Of a stretch of 64,000 bases of DNA, positions 29,245 to 38,143 are shown one piece after another. Source of the stretch: Pseudomonas gregormendelii. Its GTDB lineage: Bacteria > Pseudomonadota > Gammaproteobacteria > Pseudomonadales > Pseudomonadaceae. Made by a program: the position numbers and the translations under genes. The notes beneath the pieces were generated by a model that saw only the letters and a list, made by a program, of their open reading frames with translations, made no database searches and had not been told where the DNA came from. The stretch lies in NCBI RefSeq assembly GCF_017114825.1, contig NZ_JADEVO010000014.1, forward strand, positions 61,753-125,752, read 5' to 3'. The first letter of the stretch is position 1, and the number at the start of each line of letters is the position of its first letter.

Positions 29245-29274
29245 TTGACAACCCGCTGACACCTCGCAAATAAT
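29245..29274 (+). promoter_or_regulatory. Probable sigma-70 promoter of the OprD porin gene
   Basis: TTGACA at 29245-29250 and AATAAT at 29269-29274 with an 18-base spacer. Predicted transcription start is near 29281, just in front of the palindrome at 29285-29305. A CGTATAAC octamer (29231-29238) lies just upstream of the -35 and recurs at 29296-29303. Confidence 0.6.
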
Positions 29275-29284
29275 CACCCATATG

Positions 29285-29305
29285 TTGTACGACGACGTAT
29301 AACAA
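29285..29305. promoter_or_regulatory. Palindromic operator at the OprD porin start site
   Basis: A 21-base imperfect palindrome with outer TTGT/ACAA and inner ACG/CGT halves (TTGTACGACGA at the left, CGTATAACAA at the right). Its position at about +5 to +25 fits repression. The GTACGAC core recurs before udh at 30731-30737, suggesting one GntR- or LacI-type regulator for both. Confidence 0.55.
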
Positions 29306-29338
29306 CCATAAAAACAAAAATACAAAGGGAGCGTCACT

Positions 29339-30634
29339 GTGAGTCAACTCGTCCGCCATTCCTTCGCCTGCACCCCTCGCCCGACTTTTGCCCGCCGTCA
29401 TACCCTCAGCCTGCTCAGCCTCGGCGGGATCGTTCTGGCCCTGCCCCTCGCCAGCCAGGCAGAAGGGTTTGTCGATGACAGCAAGGCGACGCTGAACCTG
29501 CGCAATGCGTACTTCAACCGCAACTACACCAACCCGGCCTATCCCCAGGGCAAGGCTGAGGAGTGGACGCAGAGCTTCATCCTCGACGCCAAGTCCGGAT
29601 TTACCCAAGGCCCGGTCGGCTTTGGTGTGGATGTGCTCGGCATGTACTCGCAAAAGCTCGACGGAGGCAAAGGCACGGGTGGTACACAGTTGCTGCCGAT
29701 TCACGATGACGGGCGCCCTGCCGACAATTTCGGGCGCATGGGCGTAGCGGTCAAGGGCAAGATTTCCAAGACCGAACTCAAGGTCGGCGAATGGATGCCG
29801 GTATTGCCCGTGCTGCGCTCGGACGATGGGCGCTCACTGCCGCAGACCTTCCGCGGTGGCCAGGTCACCTCCACCGAGATCAGCGGTTTGACGCTCTACG
29901 GCGGCCAGTTCCGCCAGAACAGCCCGCGCAACGATGCAAGCATGGAAGACATGTCCATGAATGGCCGCGCGGCGTTCACCTCGGACCGCTTCAACTTCGC
30001 AGGGGGTGAATACACCTTCAACGACAAGCGCACCCTGGTCGGCGTCTGGTATTCGGAACTCAGCGACATCTACCAGCAGCAGTACTTCAACCTCAGTCAC
30101 AGCCAGCCGTTGGGCGACTGGACCCTGGGTGCCAACCTCGGCTTTTTTAACGGCAAGGAAGATGGCAGCGCCCTGGCCGGCGACATGGAAAACAAGACCA
30201 CCTTTGCAATGCTCTCGGCCAAATATGGCGGCAACACCTTTTACGTCGGCCTGCAAAAGCTGACGGGCGACAGCGCCTGGATGCGTGTCAACGGCACCAG
30301 CGGCGGCACCCTGGCCAACGACAGCTACAACTCCAGCTATGACAACGCCAAGGAAAAATCCTGGCAGCTGCGTCATGACTACAACTTCGTCGCCCTGGGC
30401 ATTCCTGGCCTGACCATGATGAACCGCTACATCAGCGGCGATAACGTGCACACCGGTGCCATCACCGACGGCAAGGAATGGGGCCGCGAGTCGGAACTGG
30501 CCTACACCGTGCAAAGCGGCGCGCTGAAAAATCTCAACGTGAAGTGGCGCAATGCGTCGATCCGCAAGGATTTCAGCACCAACGAATTTGACGAAAACCG
30601 GATTTTCATCAGCTACCCGCTTTCGTTGTTGTAA
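29339..30634 (+). CDS. OprD family outer-membrane porin
   Basis: Substrate-specific outer-membrane channel of the OprD/OccK family (431 aa). The signal peptide ends near LPLASQA, and the mature start EGFVDDSKATLNLRNAYFNR is the family hallmark. Further landmarks are EEWTQSFILDAKSGFTQGPVGFGVDVLG, and KLGG-like loops followed by a basic-ladder strand (SQPLGDWTLGANLGFF). The last strand ends in a hydrophobic residue (ISYPLSLL). The start is GTG with GGGAG seven bases upstream. It stands before uronate dehydrogenase and shares an operator motif with it, so galacturonate/glucuronate uptake is the likely role. Confidence 0.92.
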   Translation: MSQLVRHSFACTPRPTFARRHTLSLLSLGGIVLALPLASQAEGFVDDSKATLNLRNAYFNRNYTNPAYPQGKAEEWTQSFILDAKSGFTQGPVGFGVDVLGMYSQKLDGGKGTGGTQLLPIHDDGRPADNFGRMGVAVKGKISKTELKVGEWMPVLPVLRSDDGRSLPQTFRGGQVTSTEISGLTLYGGQFRQNSPRNDASMEDMSMNGRAAFTSDRFNFAGGEYTFNDKRTLVGVWYSELSDIYQQQYFNLSHSQPLGDWTLGANLGFFNGKEDGSALAGDMENKTTFAMLSAKYGGNTFYVGLQKLTGDSAWMRVNGTSGGTLANDSYNSSYDNAKEKSWQLRHDYNFVALGIPGLTMMNRYISGDNVHTGAITDGKEWGRESELAYTVQSGALKNLNVKWRNASIRKDFSTNEFDENRIFISYPLSLL

Positions 30635-30727
30635 TCCGCCCAGCAGCGAAGTGGTTTGAATACCTGCATCGACTTTCAACCTAAGTCGCGTTGACAAGAG
30701 CGGAAAACTCTACGGATACTTCTCTGC

Positions 30728-30737
30728 GTCGTACGAC
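30728..30737. promoter_or_regulatory. Operator-like palindrome before udh
   Basis: Perfect ten-base palindrome GTCGTACGAC, 44 bases before the udh ATG, continued as AACCTACAAC. Extended to 13 bases (GTCGTACGACAAC) it matches GTTGTACGACGAC at 29284-29296 at 11 positions. Confidence 0.5.
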
Positions 30738-30781
30738 AACCTACAACAAATTAAATAATAACTGCTTGTCCAGGGACTCTC

Positions 30782-31600
30782 ATGACTACTCACCCTACAG
30801 CTCCATTCAATCGCCTGCTGCTCACCGGCGCTGCGGGCGGCCTTGGCAAAGTGCTGCGCGAAAGCATGCGACCCTATGCCCATGTCATTCGTCTTTCGGA
30901 TATCGCCGATATCAGCCCGGCGGTGGATGATCGCGAGGAGGTCGTCATCTGTGACCTCGCGGACAAGCAGGCCGTGGATAAGCTCGTCGAAGGCGTGGAC
31001 GCCATCCTGCACTTCGGCGGGGTGTCGGTGGAGCGTCCGTTCGAAGAGATCCTAGGCGCCAATATCTGCGGCGTGTTTCACATCTACGAAGCGGCGCGCA
31101 AGCATGGCGTCAAGCGCGTGATTTTCGCCAGTTCCAACCACGTCATCGGCTTCTACCAGCAGGGCGAGATCCTCGATGCCCACTCCCCGCGCCGTCCGGA
31201 CAGCTACTACGGCCTGTCCAAATCCTATGGCGAGGACATGGCGACGTTCTACTTCGATCGCTACGGCATCGAGACCGTCAGCATCCGGATCGGCTCTTCG
31301 CTCCCGGTCCCGCAAAACCGCCGGATGATGAGCACCTGGCTGAGCTTCGGTGACCTGACCCAGCTGCTCGAACGCGCACTCCATGCACCCAACGTGGGCC
31401 ATACCGTGGTGTACGGCATGTCCGACAACAAGCAAGTCTGGTGGGACAACCGCTTGGCTGCGGGCCTTGGTTATGTGGCGCAAGACAGCTCCGAAGTGTT
31501 CCGCGACCAGGTCGAGGCCCAACCGATGCCTGCTGCCGATGATCCGGCGCGGGTCTACCAGGGTGGGGCATTCTGTGCCGCCGGCCCGTTCGGCGACTGA
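30782..31600 (+). CDS. udh: Uronate dehydrogenase (NAD+)
   Basis: Oxidises D-galacturonate or D-glucuronate to the aldarolactone in the oxidative hexuronate route. 272 aa, the same size as the Pseudomonas enzymes I recall, and similar throughout. Rossmann motif TGAAGGLG near residue 15, substrate-side HFGGVSVERPF and IFASSNHVIGFY, and catalytic YYGLSKSYGED (YxxxK). It follows the porin gene with its own operator and is followed 45 bases later by the lactonase gene. Dehydratase and aldolase genes needed to finish the pathway are not in this window. Confidence 0.95.
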   Translation: MTTHPTAPFNRLLLTGAAGGLGKVLRESMRPYAHVIRLSDIADISPAVDDREEVVICDLADKQAVDKLVEGVDAILHFGGVSVERPFEEILGANICGVFHIYEAARKHGVKRVIFASSNHVIGFYQQGEILDAHSPRRPDSYYGLSKSYGEDMATFYFDRYGIETVSIRIGSSLPVPQNRRMMSTWLSFGDLTQLLERALHAPNVGHTVVYGMSDNKQVWWDNRLAAGLGYVAQDSSEVFRDQVEAQPMPAADDPARVYQGGAFCAAGPFGD

Positions 31601-31645
31601 GCCGCGCAACAGTCCCCACAAAAATAACCAAGGGAATGAGTGGCC

Positions 31646-32539
31646 ATGCACGCAGAACTGATTGTCGATGCCCGCAATGCGGTTGGAGAAAGCCCGGTGT
31701 GGGTCGCCGTGGAAAATGCTCTGTACTGGGTGGATATTCCCAACGGCGGCCTGCAACGCTGGAGCGCTGATACTGGCCACGTACACGCCTGGAAAACCCC
31801 GCAGATGCTGGCTTGCATCGCTCGTCAAAGCGATGGCAGCTGGGTCGCCGGGATGGAAAGCGGGTTCTTCCGGCTGCAACCGCACAGCGATGGCAGCCTG
31901 GACAGTGAGCCGCTGGCGCATGTCGACCACGCGCGAGCAGACATGCGCCTCAACGACGGGCGCTGTGATCGTCAGGGCCGCTTCTGGGCGGGCAGCATGG
32001 TGCTGAACATGGGCGCCAACGCCGCCAATGGCAGCCTTTACCGCTACAGCGCCGGGCAGACGGGGCCACTTGAAGCCAGGCTGGGCGGGTTCATCGTGCC
32101 CAATGGCCTGGGCTTCAGCCCGGATGGCCGCACCCTGTATCTCTCCGATTCACACCCACTGGTCCGGCAGATCTGGGCCTTCGACTATGACATCGACACG
32201 GGTACCCCAACCAACCGCCGACTGTTCGTCGACATGAACCAGTACGAAGGTCGTCCCGACGGTGCCGCGGTGGACGCCGAGGGTTGCTACTGGATCTGCG
32301 CCAATGATGCCGGGCTGATTCATCGCTTTACCCCCGATGGCCGCCTCGACCGATCGCTGGCGGTACCTGTGAAAAAACCGACGATGTGCGCCTTCGGTGG
32401 CAGTCGGCTCGACACGCTATTCGTGACGTCGATCCGCCCCGGTGACGACCAGGATCCACAGTCACTGGCCGGTGGCGTGTTCGCCCTCAACCCTGGCGTC
32501 CAGGGTTTGCCGGAACCGCTGTTCAATCACTCGCTGTAA
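31646..32539 (+). CDS. SMP-30/gluconolactonase family lactonase (aldarolactonase candidate)
   Basis: Six-bladed beta-propeller hydrolase (297 aa) that opens sugar-acid lactones; here it most likely converts the product of Udh to galactarate or glucarate. Metal and active-site signatures: Glu in VGESPVWV, Asn in LNDGRCDRQGRFWAG, Asn in IVPNGLGFSPDGRTLYLSDS, and Asp in YEGRPDGAAVD. The ATG at 31646 is chosen because MHAELIVDARNAVGE is the usual start; a GTG two codons earlier is possible. Ribosome site AAGGGA. Cytoplasmic. It belongs to the udh-lactonase-TRAP unit. Confidence 0.9.
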   Translation: MHAELIVDARNAVGESPVWVAVENALYWVDIPNGGLQRWSADTGHVHAWKTPQMLACIARQSDGSWVAGMESGFFRLQPHSDGSLDSEPLAHVDHARADMRLNDGRCDRQGRFWAGSMVLNMGANAANGSLYRYSAGQTGPLEARLGGFIVPNGLGFSPDGRTLYLSDSHPLVRQIWAFDYDIDTGTPTNRRLFVDMNQYEGRPDGAAVDAEGCYWICANDAGLIHRFTPDGRLDRSLAVPVKKPTMCAFGGSRLDTLFVTSIRPGDDQDPQSLAGGVFALNPGVQGLPEPLFNHSL

Positions 32540-32601
32540 ACGCCCTTGCTGAATCTGCTGTGCCTTGAATAAAAAAAACAACAAGACTGGAGAATTGCCC
32601 C

Positions 32602-33573
32602 ATGGACTTCAAACGCACCTTGCTCGCCGCTGCACTCCCCCTGGCCTTCACCCTCAGCAGTGCCGCCCAGGCACTGGAAATCAAATTCGCCGACATCCAT
32701 CCGGCCGGTTACCCCACCGTCGTGGCCGAAGAGCAGCTGGGTAAAACCCTGGTGGCCGACAGTGACGGCAAGCTGACTTTCAAGATGTTTGCCGGCGGCG
32801 TACTCGGCTCGGAAAAGGAAGTGGTCGAACAGGCCCAGGTAGGCGCCATCCAGATGGCCCGGGTCAGCCTTGGCATCGTCGGTCCCGTGGTACCGGACGT
32901 GAACGTGTTCAACATGCCGTTCGTGTTCCGCGACCAGGCGCACATGCGCAAGGTCATCGACGGTGAGGTGGGCGACGAAATCCTCGCCAAGATCACCGAT
33001 TCCGAATTCGGCCTGGTCGCCCTGGCCTGGATGGACGGCGGCACGCGCAACATCTACACCAAAAAACCGGTGCGCAGCCTTGAAGACCTCAAGGGCATGA
33101 AGATCCGCGTACAAGGCAACCCGATGTTCATCGAAACCATCAACGCCATGGGCGGCAACGGCATTGCGATGGACACCGGGGAGATCTTCAGCGCCCTGCA
33201 GACCGGGGTGATCGACGGCGCGGAAAACAACCCGCCCACCCTGCTCGAACACAACCACTACCAGAATGCCAAGTTCTACAGCCTCACCGGCCACCTGATC
33301 CTGCCGGAACCCATCGTGATGTCGAAAATCACCTGGGACAAGCTCACCCCCGACCAGCAAGTGCTGGTGAAGAAAACCGCCAAGGCCGCGCAGGCCCAGG
33401 AGCGCACCCTATGGGACGCGAAGTCCGCCAGCAGTGAGGAGAAACTCAAGGCGGCCGGCGTCGAGTTCATCACCGTCGACAAAAAACCTTTCTACGAGGC
33501 CACCGCGTCGATCCGCGAAAAATACGGCGCGCCCTATGCCGATCTGATCAAGCGTATCGAAGCGGTCCAATAA
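32602..33573 (+). CDS. TRAP transporter substrate-binding protein (DctP family)
   Basis: Periplasmic solute receptor of 323 aa. The signal peptide ends at SSAAQA-LEIKFADIHP. DctP hallmarks: the ligand-carboxylate Arg in KIRVQGNPMFIETINAMGG (residue about 170), and EIFSALQTGVIDGAENNPPTLLEHNHYQNAKFY. The sequence EIFSALQTGVIDGAENN is typical of sugar-acid receptors. GGAG precedes the ATG. Following udh and a lactonase, the ligand is most likely galacturonate or glucuronate. It is first of the three TRAP genes; the 79-base gap after it is common and may let the receptor be made in excess. Confidence 0.93.
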   Translation: MDFKRTLLAAALPLAFTLSSAAQALEIKFADIHPAGYPTVVAEEQLGKTLVADSDGKLTFKMFAGGVLGSEKEVVEQAQVGAIQMARVSLGIVGPVVPDVNVFNMPFVFRDQAHMRKVIDGEVGDEILAKITDSEFGLVALAWMDGGTRNIYTKKPVRSLEDLKGMKIRVQGNPMFIETINAMGGNGIAMDTGEIFSALQTGVIDGAENNPPTLLEHNHYQNAKFYSLTGHLILPEPIVMSKITWDKLTPDQQVLVKKTAKAAQAQERTLWDAKSASSEEKLKAAGVEFITVDKKPFYEATASIREKYGAPYADLIKRIEAVQ

Positions 33574-33652
33574 CCCCTCCCAGGCACTCATGAAAGGCCG
33601 GCGCCGCTGACGTCTGTGTAGCCCAGCGCGCGCCCGGTTACGGTGAAACCCG

Positions 33653-34180
33653 ATGAAGAATCTGCTGCTGCGCATCAATGACAAGATTTACATGACCTGC
33701 ATCTGGGTCGCCGGGCTGTCGGTGCTGGCCATTGCCCTGATCATTCCCTGGGGCGTTTTCGCTCGTTATGTCCTCGGCACCGGCTCCAGTTGGCCGGAGC
33801 CCACCGCCATTTTGCTGATGATGGTCTTCACATTCATCGGCGCGGCGGCCAGTTATCGCGCCGGTGCGCACATGGCGGTGGCCATGGTGACCGACCGGAT
33901 GACGCCCGAAGTACGCAGAGTCGTGGGGATCTTCTCGCAACTGCTGATGGCCACGGTCTGCCTGTTCATGACTGTCTGGGGCACCAAACTGTGCATGTCC
34001 ACCTGGAACCAGTTCATGAGCGCCCTGCCGACGCTGCGCGTGGGCATTGCCTATATGCCGATCCCCGTGGGCGGTCTGCTCACGCTGATTTTTGTCCTGG
34101 AAAAACTCCTGCTCGGTGATCAGAGCAACCGTCGGGTCGTGCGTTTCGACCTGGTTGAAGAAAGCGAAGGTGCCGTATAA
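33653..34180 (+). CDS. TRAP transporter small permease (DctQ family)
   Basis: Small membrane subunit (175 aa) with four hydrophobic segments, the first at about residues 15-37 (CIWVAGLSVLAIALIIPWGVF) followed by the DctQ-typical RYVLGTGSSWPEPTAILLMM. It shields and supports DctM in Na+-driven uptake. The stop is directly followed by the ATG of the large permease, so translation is coupled. Confidence 0.92.
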   Translation: MKNLLLRINDKIYMTCIWVAGLSVLAIALIIPWGVFARYVLGTGSSWPEPTAILLMMVFTFIGAAASYRAGAHMAVAMVTDRMTPEVRRVVGIFSQLLMATVCLFMTVWGTKLCMSTWNQFMSALPTLRVGIAYMPIPVGGLLTLIFVLEKLLLGDQSNRRVVRFDLVEESEGAV

Positions 34181-35461
34181 ATGGACGCTCTGATTCTGCT
34201 GGGCAGTTTTCTCGCTTTGATCATGATCGGCATGCCGGTCGCCTATGCCTTGGGGCTCTCTGCGCTGATCGGCGCATGGTGGATCGACATTCCGTTTCAG
34301 GCGCTGATGATTCAAGTCGCCGGTGGTGTGAACAAATTCTCCCTGCTGGCGATTCCGTTCTTCGTGCTCGCGGGCGCGATCATGGCCGAGGGAGGCATGT
34401 CCCGCCGGTTGGTCGCCTTTGCCGGGGTGCTGGTGGGCTTCGTGCGCGGCGGCCTGTCGCTGGTCAACATCATGGCCTCGACATTCTTCGGGGCGATTTC
34501 CGGCTCCTCGGTGGCGGATACCGCGTCAGTGGGCTCTGTACTGATTCCGGAAATGGAGCGCAAGGGTTATCCACGGGAATTCGCCACGGCCGTGACCATC
34601 AGCGGGTCGGTCCAGGCCCTGTTGACGCCTCCCAGCCACAACTCGGTGATTTACTCACTGGCTGCCGGCGGCACGGTGTCGATTGCTTCGCTGTTCATGG
34701 CGGGTATCGTACCGGGGCTGTTGATGAGCGCCTGCCTGATGGTGCTCTGCCTGATCTTCGCGAAAAAGCGCAACTACCCCAAGGGCGAGGTCATTCCCCT
34801 CAAGCAGGCGCTGAAAATATGCGGCGAAGCGATGTGGGGTTTGATGGCGATGGTCATCATCCTCGGCGGCATTCTGTCCGGTATTTTCACCGCCACGGAG
34901 TCTGCGGCCATCGCCGTGCTCTGGGCGTTTTTCGTGACCATGTTCATCTATCGCGACTACAAATGGAGTGAGCTGCCGAAACTGATGCACCGCACGGTCC
35001 GGACCATTTCCATCGTGATGATCCTGATCGGTTTCGCCGCCAGCTTCGGCTACATCATGACGCTGATGCAGATTCCGGCAAAGATCACCACCATGTTCCT
35101 GACCCTGTCAGACAACCGCTACGTGATCCTGATGTGCATCAACGTCATGCTGCTGATTCTCGGCGCGGTGATGGACATGGCGCCCTTGATCCTGATCCTG
35201 ACACCCATCCTGCTGCCGGTGATTCTTGGCATAGGCGTCGACCCGGTGCACTTCGGCATGATCATGCTGGTGAACCTGGGCATAGGATTGATCACGCCGC
35301 CCGTAGGCGCGGTACTGTTTGTGGGGTCTGCCGTGGGTAAAGTCACTATCGAAAAAACCGTGATCGCACTGCTGCCTTTTTATGCCGTGCTGTTCCTGGT
35401 GCTGATCGCGGTGACTTACGTTCCTGCACTGTCGCTGTGGTTGCCGCATCTGGTGTTGTAA
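34181..35461 (+). CDS. TRAP transporter large permease (DctM family)
   Basis: Ion-coupled transport subunit (426 aa, about 12 membrane segments). Family signatures are GMPVAYALGLSALIG at the N-terminus, NKFSLLAIPFFVLAGAIMAEGG, the STFFGAISGSSVADTASVGSVLIPEM hairpin region, and SGIFTATESAAIAVLWAFF in the second half. It completes the TRAP system begun at 32602. The start immediately follows the small-permease stop. A REP doublet follows its stop and probably ends the unit. Confidence 0.95.
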   Translation: MDALILLGSFLALIMIGMPVAYALGLSALIGAWWIDIPFQALMIQVAGGVNKFSLLAIPFFVLAGAIMAEGGMSRRLVAFAGVLVGFVRGGLSLVNIMASTFFGAISGSSVADTASVGSVLIPEMERKGYPREFATAVTISGSVQALLTPPSHNSVIYSLAAGGTVSIASLFMAGIVPGLLMSACLMVLCLIFAKKRNYPKGEVIPLKQALKICGEAMWGLMAMVIILGGILSGIFTATESAAIAVLWAFFVTMFIYRDYKWSELPKLMHRTVRTISIVMILIGFAASFGYIMTLMQIPAKITTMFLTLSDNRYVILMCINVMLLILGAVMDMAPLILILTPILLPVILGIGVDPVHFGMIMLVNLGIGLITPPVGAVLFVGSAVGKVTIEKTVIALLPFYAVLFLVLIAVTYVPALSLWLPHLVL

Positions 35462-35479
35462 AAGGCCAATGCAGCTACT

Positions 35480-35578
35480 GCAGGAGCTGCCGTAGGAGCT
35501 GCCGAGTGCAACGAGGCTGCGATCTTTTGATCTTGTTTTTTACAGCCAAGATCGCAGCCTTCGGCAGCTCCTACGGGG
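35480..35578. repeat. REP doublet with an extra partial unit
   Basis: The left side has a truncated GCAGGAGCTGCCG (35480-35492) fused to a full unit (TAGGAGCTGCCGAGTGCAAC...), and the right arm ends GATCGCAGCCTTCGGCAGCT. The duplicated GGAGCTGCCG shows a small internal rearrangement. Confidence 0.85.
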
Positions 35579-35609
35579 ATCTCGGTGTTTTTCAGATAGG
35601 TTAACGGCT

Positions 35610-36494
35610 ATGGCGCCAACACTGCTCGAACTCGAAGACGAACTCACCCACCTGACCCTCGCCCCCGCACTCGGCGGCAGCATCGTCAACTGGACCGTAC
35701 GCAGTACCGGCCAGCCATTGCTGCGGTACAACGATGCGCAGGCATTGAACACAGGCCTGCCGGGCAAGCTCGGCTGCTTCCCGCTGGTGCCCTGGTCCAA
35801 CCGGATCGCCGAAGGCGGTTTCGACTGCCCCGATGGCTGGCTTGCCCTGGCGCCCAACAGCCTCACCGACCCGCTACCCATCCACGGCAGTGCCTGGCAA
35901 CAGCCGTGGCAGGTCGTTTCCCACACGCAGGATGAAGTGGTGCTGCAACTGGACTGCAGCATCCCCTTCGCCTATCGCGCCCGGCAACGCTTTCACTTGA
36001 GCGAGGGCCGCTTGAGTATCGAGGTGCAGGTTACGCATCTGGCCGAGCATGCCGCGTGGCATGGGCTGGGACTGCATCCTTATCTGCCGCGCACCGCCGG
36101 CACCCGTCTGCAGGCAACTGCCCGACAGGTCTGGATGTGCGACGCGTCCAGACTGCCTACCCGACTTGATTCGATCCCCGACCGATGGGATTTTCAGCAA
36201 CTGCAAGCGCTGCCGGACACCCTGGTCGACAACGGTTTCTGCCAATGGGACGGCCACTGCCTGATCCAGCAACCGGACCTGGGCTACGAACTGCAGTGCG
36301 AGGCCAGCGGCAGCGATTACTACCTGCTGTATTGCCCGGTTGACTTGGGATTCTTCTGTATCGAACCGGTAAGCCATCCGGTCAATGCCCATCACCTGCC
36401 CGGGCGGCCGGGCTTGCGCCTGCTGGCACAAGGTCAGTCTGCCGAGCTGGGTTTCAGCCTGCAATATCGCGCGCTGCCCTACCCCAGCAACTGA
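35610..36494 (+). CDS. Aldose 1-epimerase family protein
   Basis: Galactose-mutarotase-like beta-sandwich protein (294 aa). Seen: GCFPLVPWSNRIAEGGFDCPDGW (substrate loop), PIHGSAWQQPW with the first catalytic His, and HGLGLHPYLPR with the second; the catalytic Glu is probably in FCIEPVSHPVN. It would interconvert anomers of a sugar or uronic acid. Its place next to the TRAP/udh genes suggests hexuronate mutarotation, but it has its own leader after the REP doublet. No ribosome site beyond a weak AGG is evident. Its 3' end overlaps the convergent kinase gene by 16 bases. Confidence 0.85.
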   Translation: MAPTLLELEDELTHLTLAPALGGSIVNWTVRSTGQPLLRYNDAQALNTGLPGKLGCFPLVPWSNRIAEGGFDCPDGWLALAPNSLTDPLPIHGSAWQQPWQVVSHTQDEVVLQLDCSIPFAYRARQRFHLSEGRLSIEVQVTHLAEHAAWHGLGLHPYLPRTAGTRLQATARQVWMCDASRLPTRLDSIPDRWDFQQLQALPDTLVDNGFCQWDGHCLIQQPDLGYELQCEASGSDYYLLYCPVDLGFFCIEPVSHPVNAHHLPGRPGLRLLAQGQSAELGFSLQYRALPYPSN

Positions 36495-38143
36495 CTGAGC
36501 ACCGCGCGCAACTTGCCAGGCTTCACCGGTTTGTTCAGCAGCGGTGCATCCAGGCGCCGCAATGAGCGACGGCATTGATCGGTGCGATCGGCGGTGATGA
36601 TGACAGCAGGAATTGCCTGGGCAAAATGCTCGCGCAAGTGCCTGACCACTTCACAGCCCACCACCCCGTGGTCCAGGTGATAGTCGGCCAGGATCAGCTC
36701 CGGCGCCCGCCCGGCCAGTGCGCTCAACGCCGAGGCCTGGTCGGTGGCCGTCACCACCTCGCAGCCCCACTGCCCAAGCAGCGCCCGCATGCTGTCAAGG
36801 ATGCTGACTTCATTGTCCAGCACCAGCAAACGACGCCCCGGCAACGGATTACCGGTGCCCGGCTGCGGCGCCGCGAGGCTGATCGGCAGCGGCACTTCCC
36901 GGGACATGGGCACCTCGATGCTGAATCTGGAACCACGCCCCGGCAGCGAATGAACCTGCACGCGGTACTCGAGAATCTTGGCGATGCGCTCGACAATCGC
37001 CAGCCCCAACCCGACGCCCTTGCGATCGGCAGCGCGGCCGACATCCAGCTGGTTGAACTCGAGGAAAATCGAATCCAGGCGGTCCGGGTCAATCCCGCGC
37101 CCGGTGTCCCACACCTCCAGGCGCAGCATCTCGCCCCGGCGTCGGGCCGCCAGCAGGATGCTGCCCTGGTCGGTATAGCGGCAGGCATTGCTGAGAAAAT
37201 TGCGCAGGATGCGCGTCATCAGGCGCAAGTCGGTGCTGATCGCGTAGTCGCCCATGTGCACGCGCAGGTGCAGGCCGTCGGCCTCGGCGACGGACTGGAA
37301 CTCGGATACCAGGGGCCCAAGCAACTCGTCGAGGCGATACAGCGCGATGTCCGGTTTGACGGCGGCCTGGTCGAGCCGTGAAATGTCCAGCAGGTCCGTG
37401 AGCAGGTCTTCGGCGCCTTCCAGTGCCTGATGGGTACGCTCCACCAGGACCTGCTCGATGTCGGGCAACTTGCGCTCGCGCAAGGTCGAGATAAGCAGGC
37501 GCGCGGCGTTGAGCGGTTGCAGCAGGTCATGGCTGGCGGCGGCGAGGTACTTGTCCTTGCTGCGATTGGCGGCCTCGGCGGCGTCCCGGGCCTCGAGCAG
37601 TTCGTCGGTGCGCGCGTTGACCCGCTGCTCCAGTTCGTCGTTGAGCTGTTGCAGGCGCTCCTGGGCCAGTTTGCGCTCGGTGATGTCGGTCACAAAACCT
37701 TCCACCAGGCCTTCCTGATCAGGCTTGAGCAACAGGTTCATCAACACATCGAGGCTGCTGCCGTCATTGCGCCGCAATTGGGTTTCGTAGCCGTGCAAGC
37801 TGCCCTGGTGCCTGAGGATCTCGCCGATATTGGCCAGCTCCTGCGCACCGCCGACGAACAGGTTGCTCGCCAGGTCCGCCAGGGAAAACAACACGTCCTG
37901 CGGGTCCTGGTAGCCGAGCATCCGCGCCAGCGCCGGATTGGCCGCACGCATGCCTTCGAGCAGGCTGGCCTGGAAGATCCCCTGCACGGCATTTTCAAAG
38001 AGCCATTTGTAGCGATTGCGTTCGGCTTCCAGCTCTTCCAGGCGCGCGGCCAGCTCCGGGTAGTGGCTTTTGCGCGCCGAGTGGCTGCCTAATCCCAGCA
38101 GCCCGGCGAGCGCCCGTTGCTGCTCGTCAGAGGGCTTCGCCAT
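36479..38143 (-). CDS. ercS: Soluble PAS hybrid sensor kinase, ErcS-like
   Basis: Cytoplasmic hybrid histidine kinase of 554 aa. Order: short coiled coil, PAS at about residues 45-165 (NRYKWLFENAVQGIFQASLL), coiled coil, HisKA with the phospho-His in SHDLLQPLNAARLL, HATPase with GVGLGLAIVERIAKIL, and a C-terminal receiver (LLVLDNEVSILDSMRALL; Asp in LILADYHLD). No membrane segment. The start at 38143 has GAGG six bases upstream and lies inside the 3' end of ercA, so the genes overlap by 17 bases; the longer frame to 38269 is antisense-like noise. P. aeruginosa has ercS beside ercA in the ethanol-oxidation regulon. Confidence 0.88.
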   Translation of the reverse strand: MAKPSDEQQRALAGLLGLGSHSARKSHYPELAARLEELEAERNRYKWLFENAVQGIFQASLLEGMRAANPALARMLGYQDPQDVLFSLADLASNLFVGGAQELANIGEILRHQGSLHGYETQLRRNDGSSLDVLMNLLLKPDQEGLVEGFVTDITERKLAQERLQQLNDELEQRVNARTDELLEARDAAEAANRSKDKYLAAASHDLLQPLNAARLLISTLRERKLPDIEQVLVERTHQALEGAEDLLTDLLDISRLDQAAVKPDIALYRLDELLGPLVSEFQSVAEADGLHLRVHMGDYAISTDLRLMTRILRNFLSNACRYTDQGSILLAARRRGEMLRLEVWDTGRGIDPDRLDSIFLEFNQLDVGRAADRKGVGLGLAIVERIAKILEYRVQVHSLPGRGSRFSIEVPMSREVPLPISLAAPQPGTGNPLPGRRLLVLDNEVSILDSMRALLGQWGCEVVTATDQASALSALAGRAPELILADYHLDHGVVGCEVVRHLREHFAQAIPAVIITADRTDQCRRSLRRLDAPLLNKPVKPGKLRAVLSQLLG

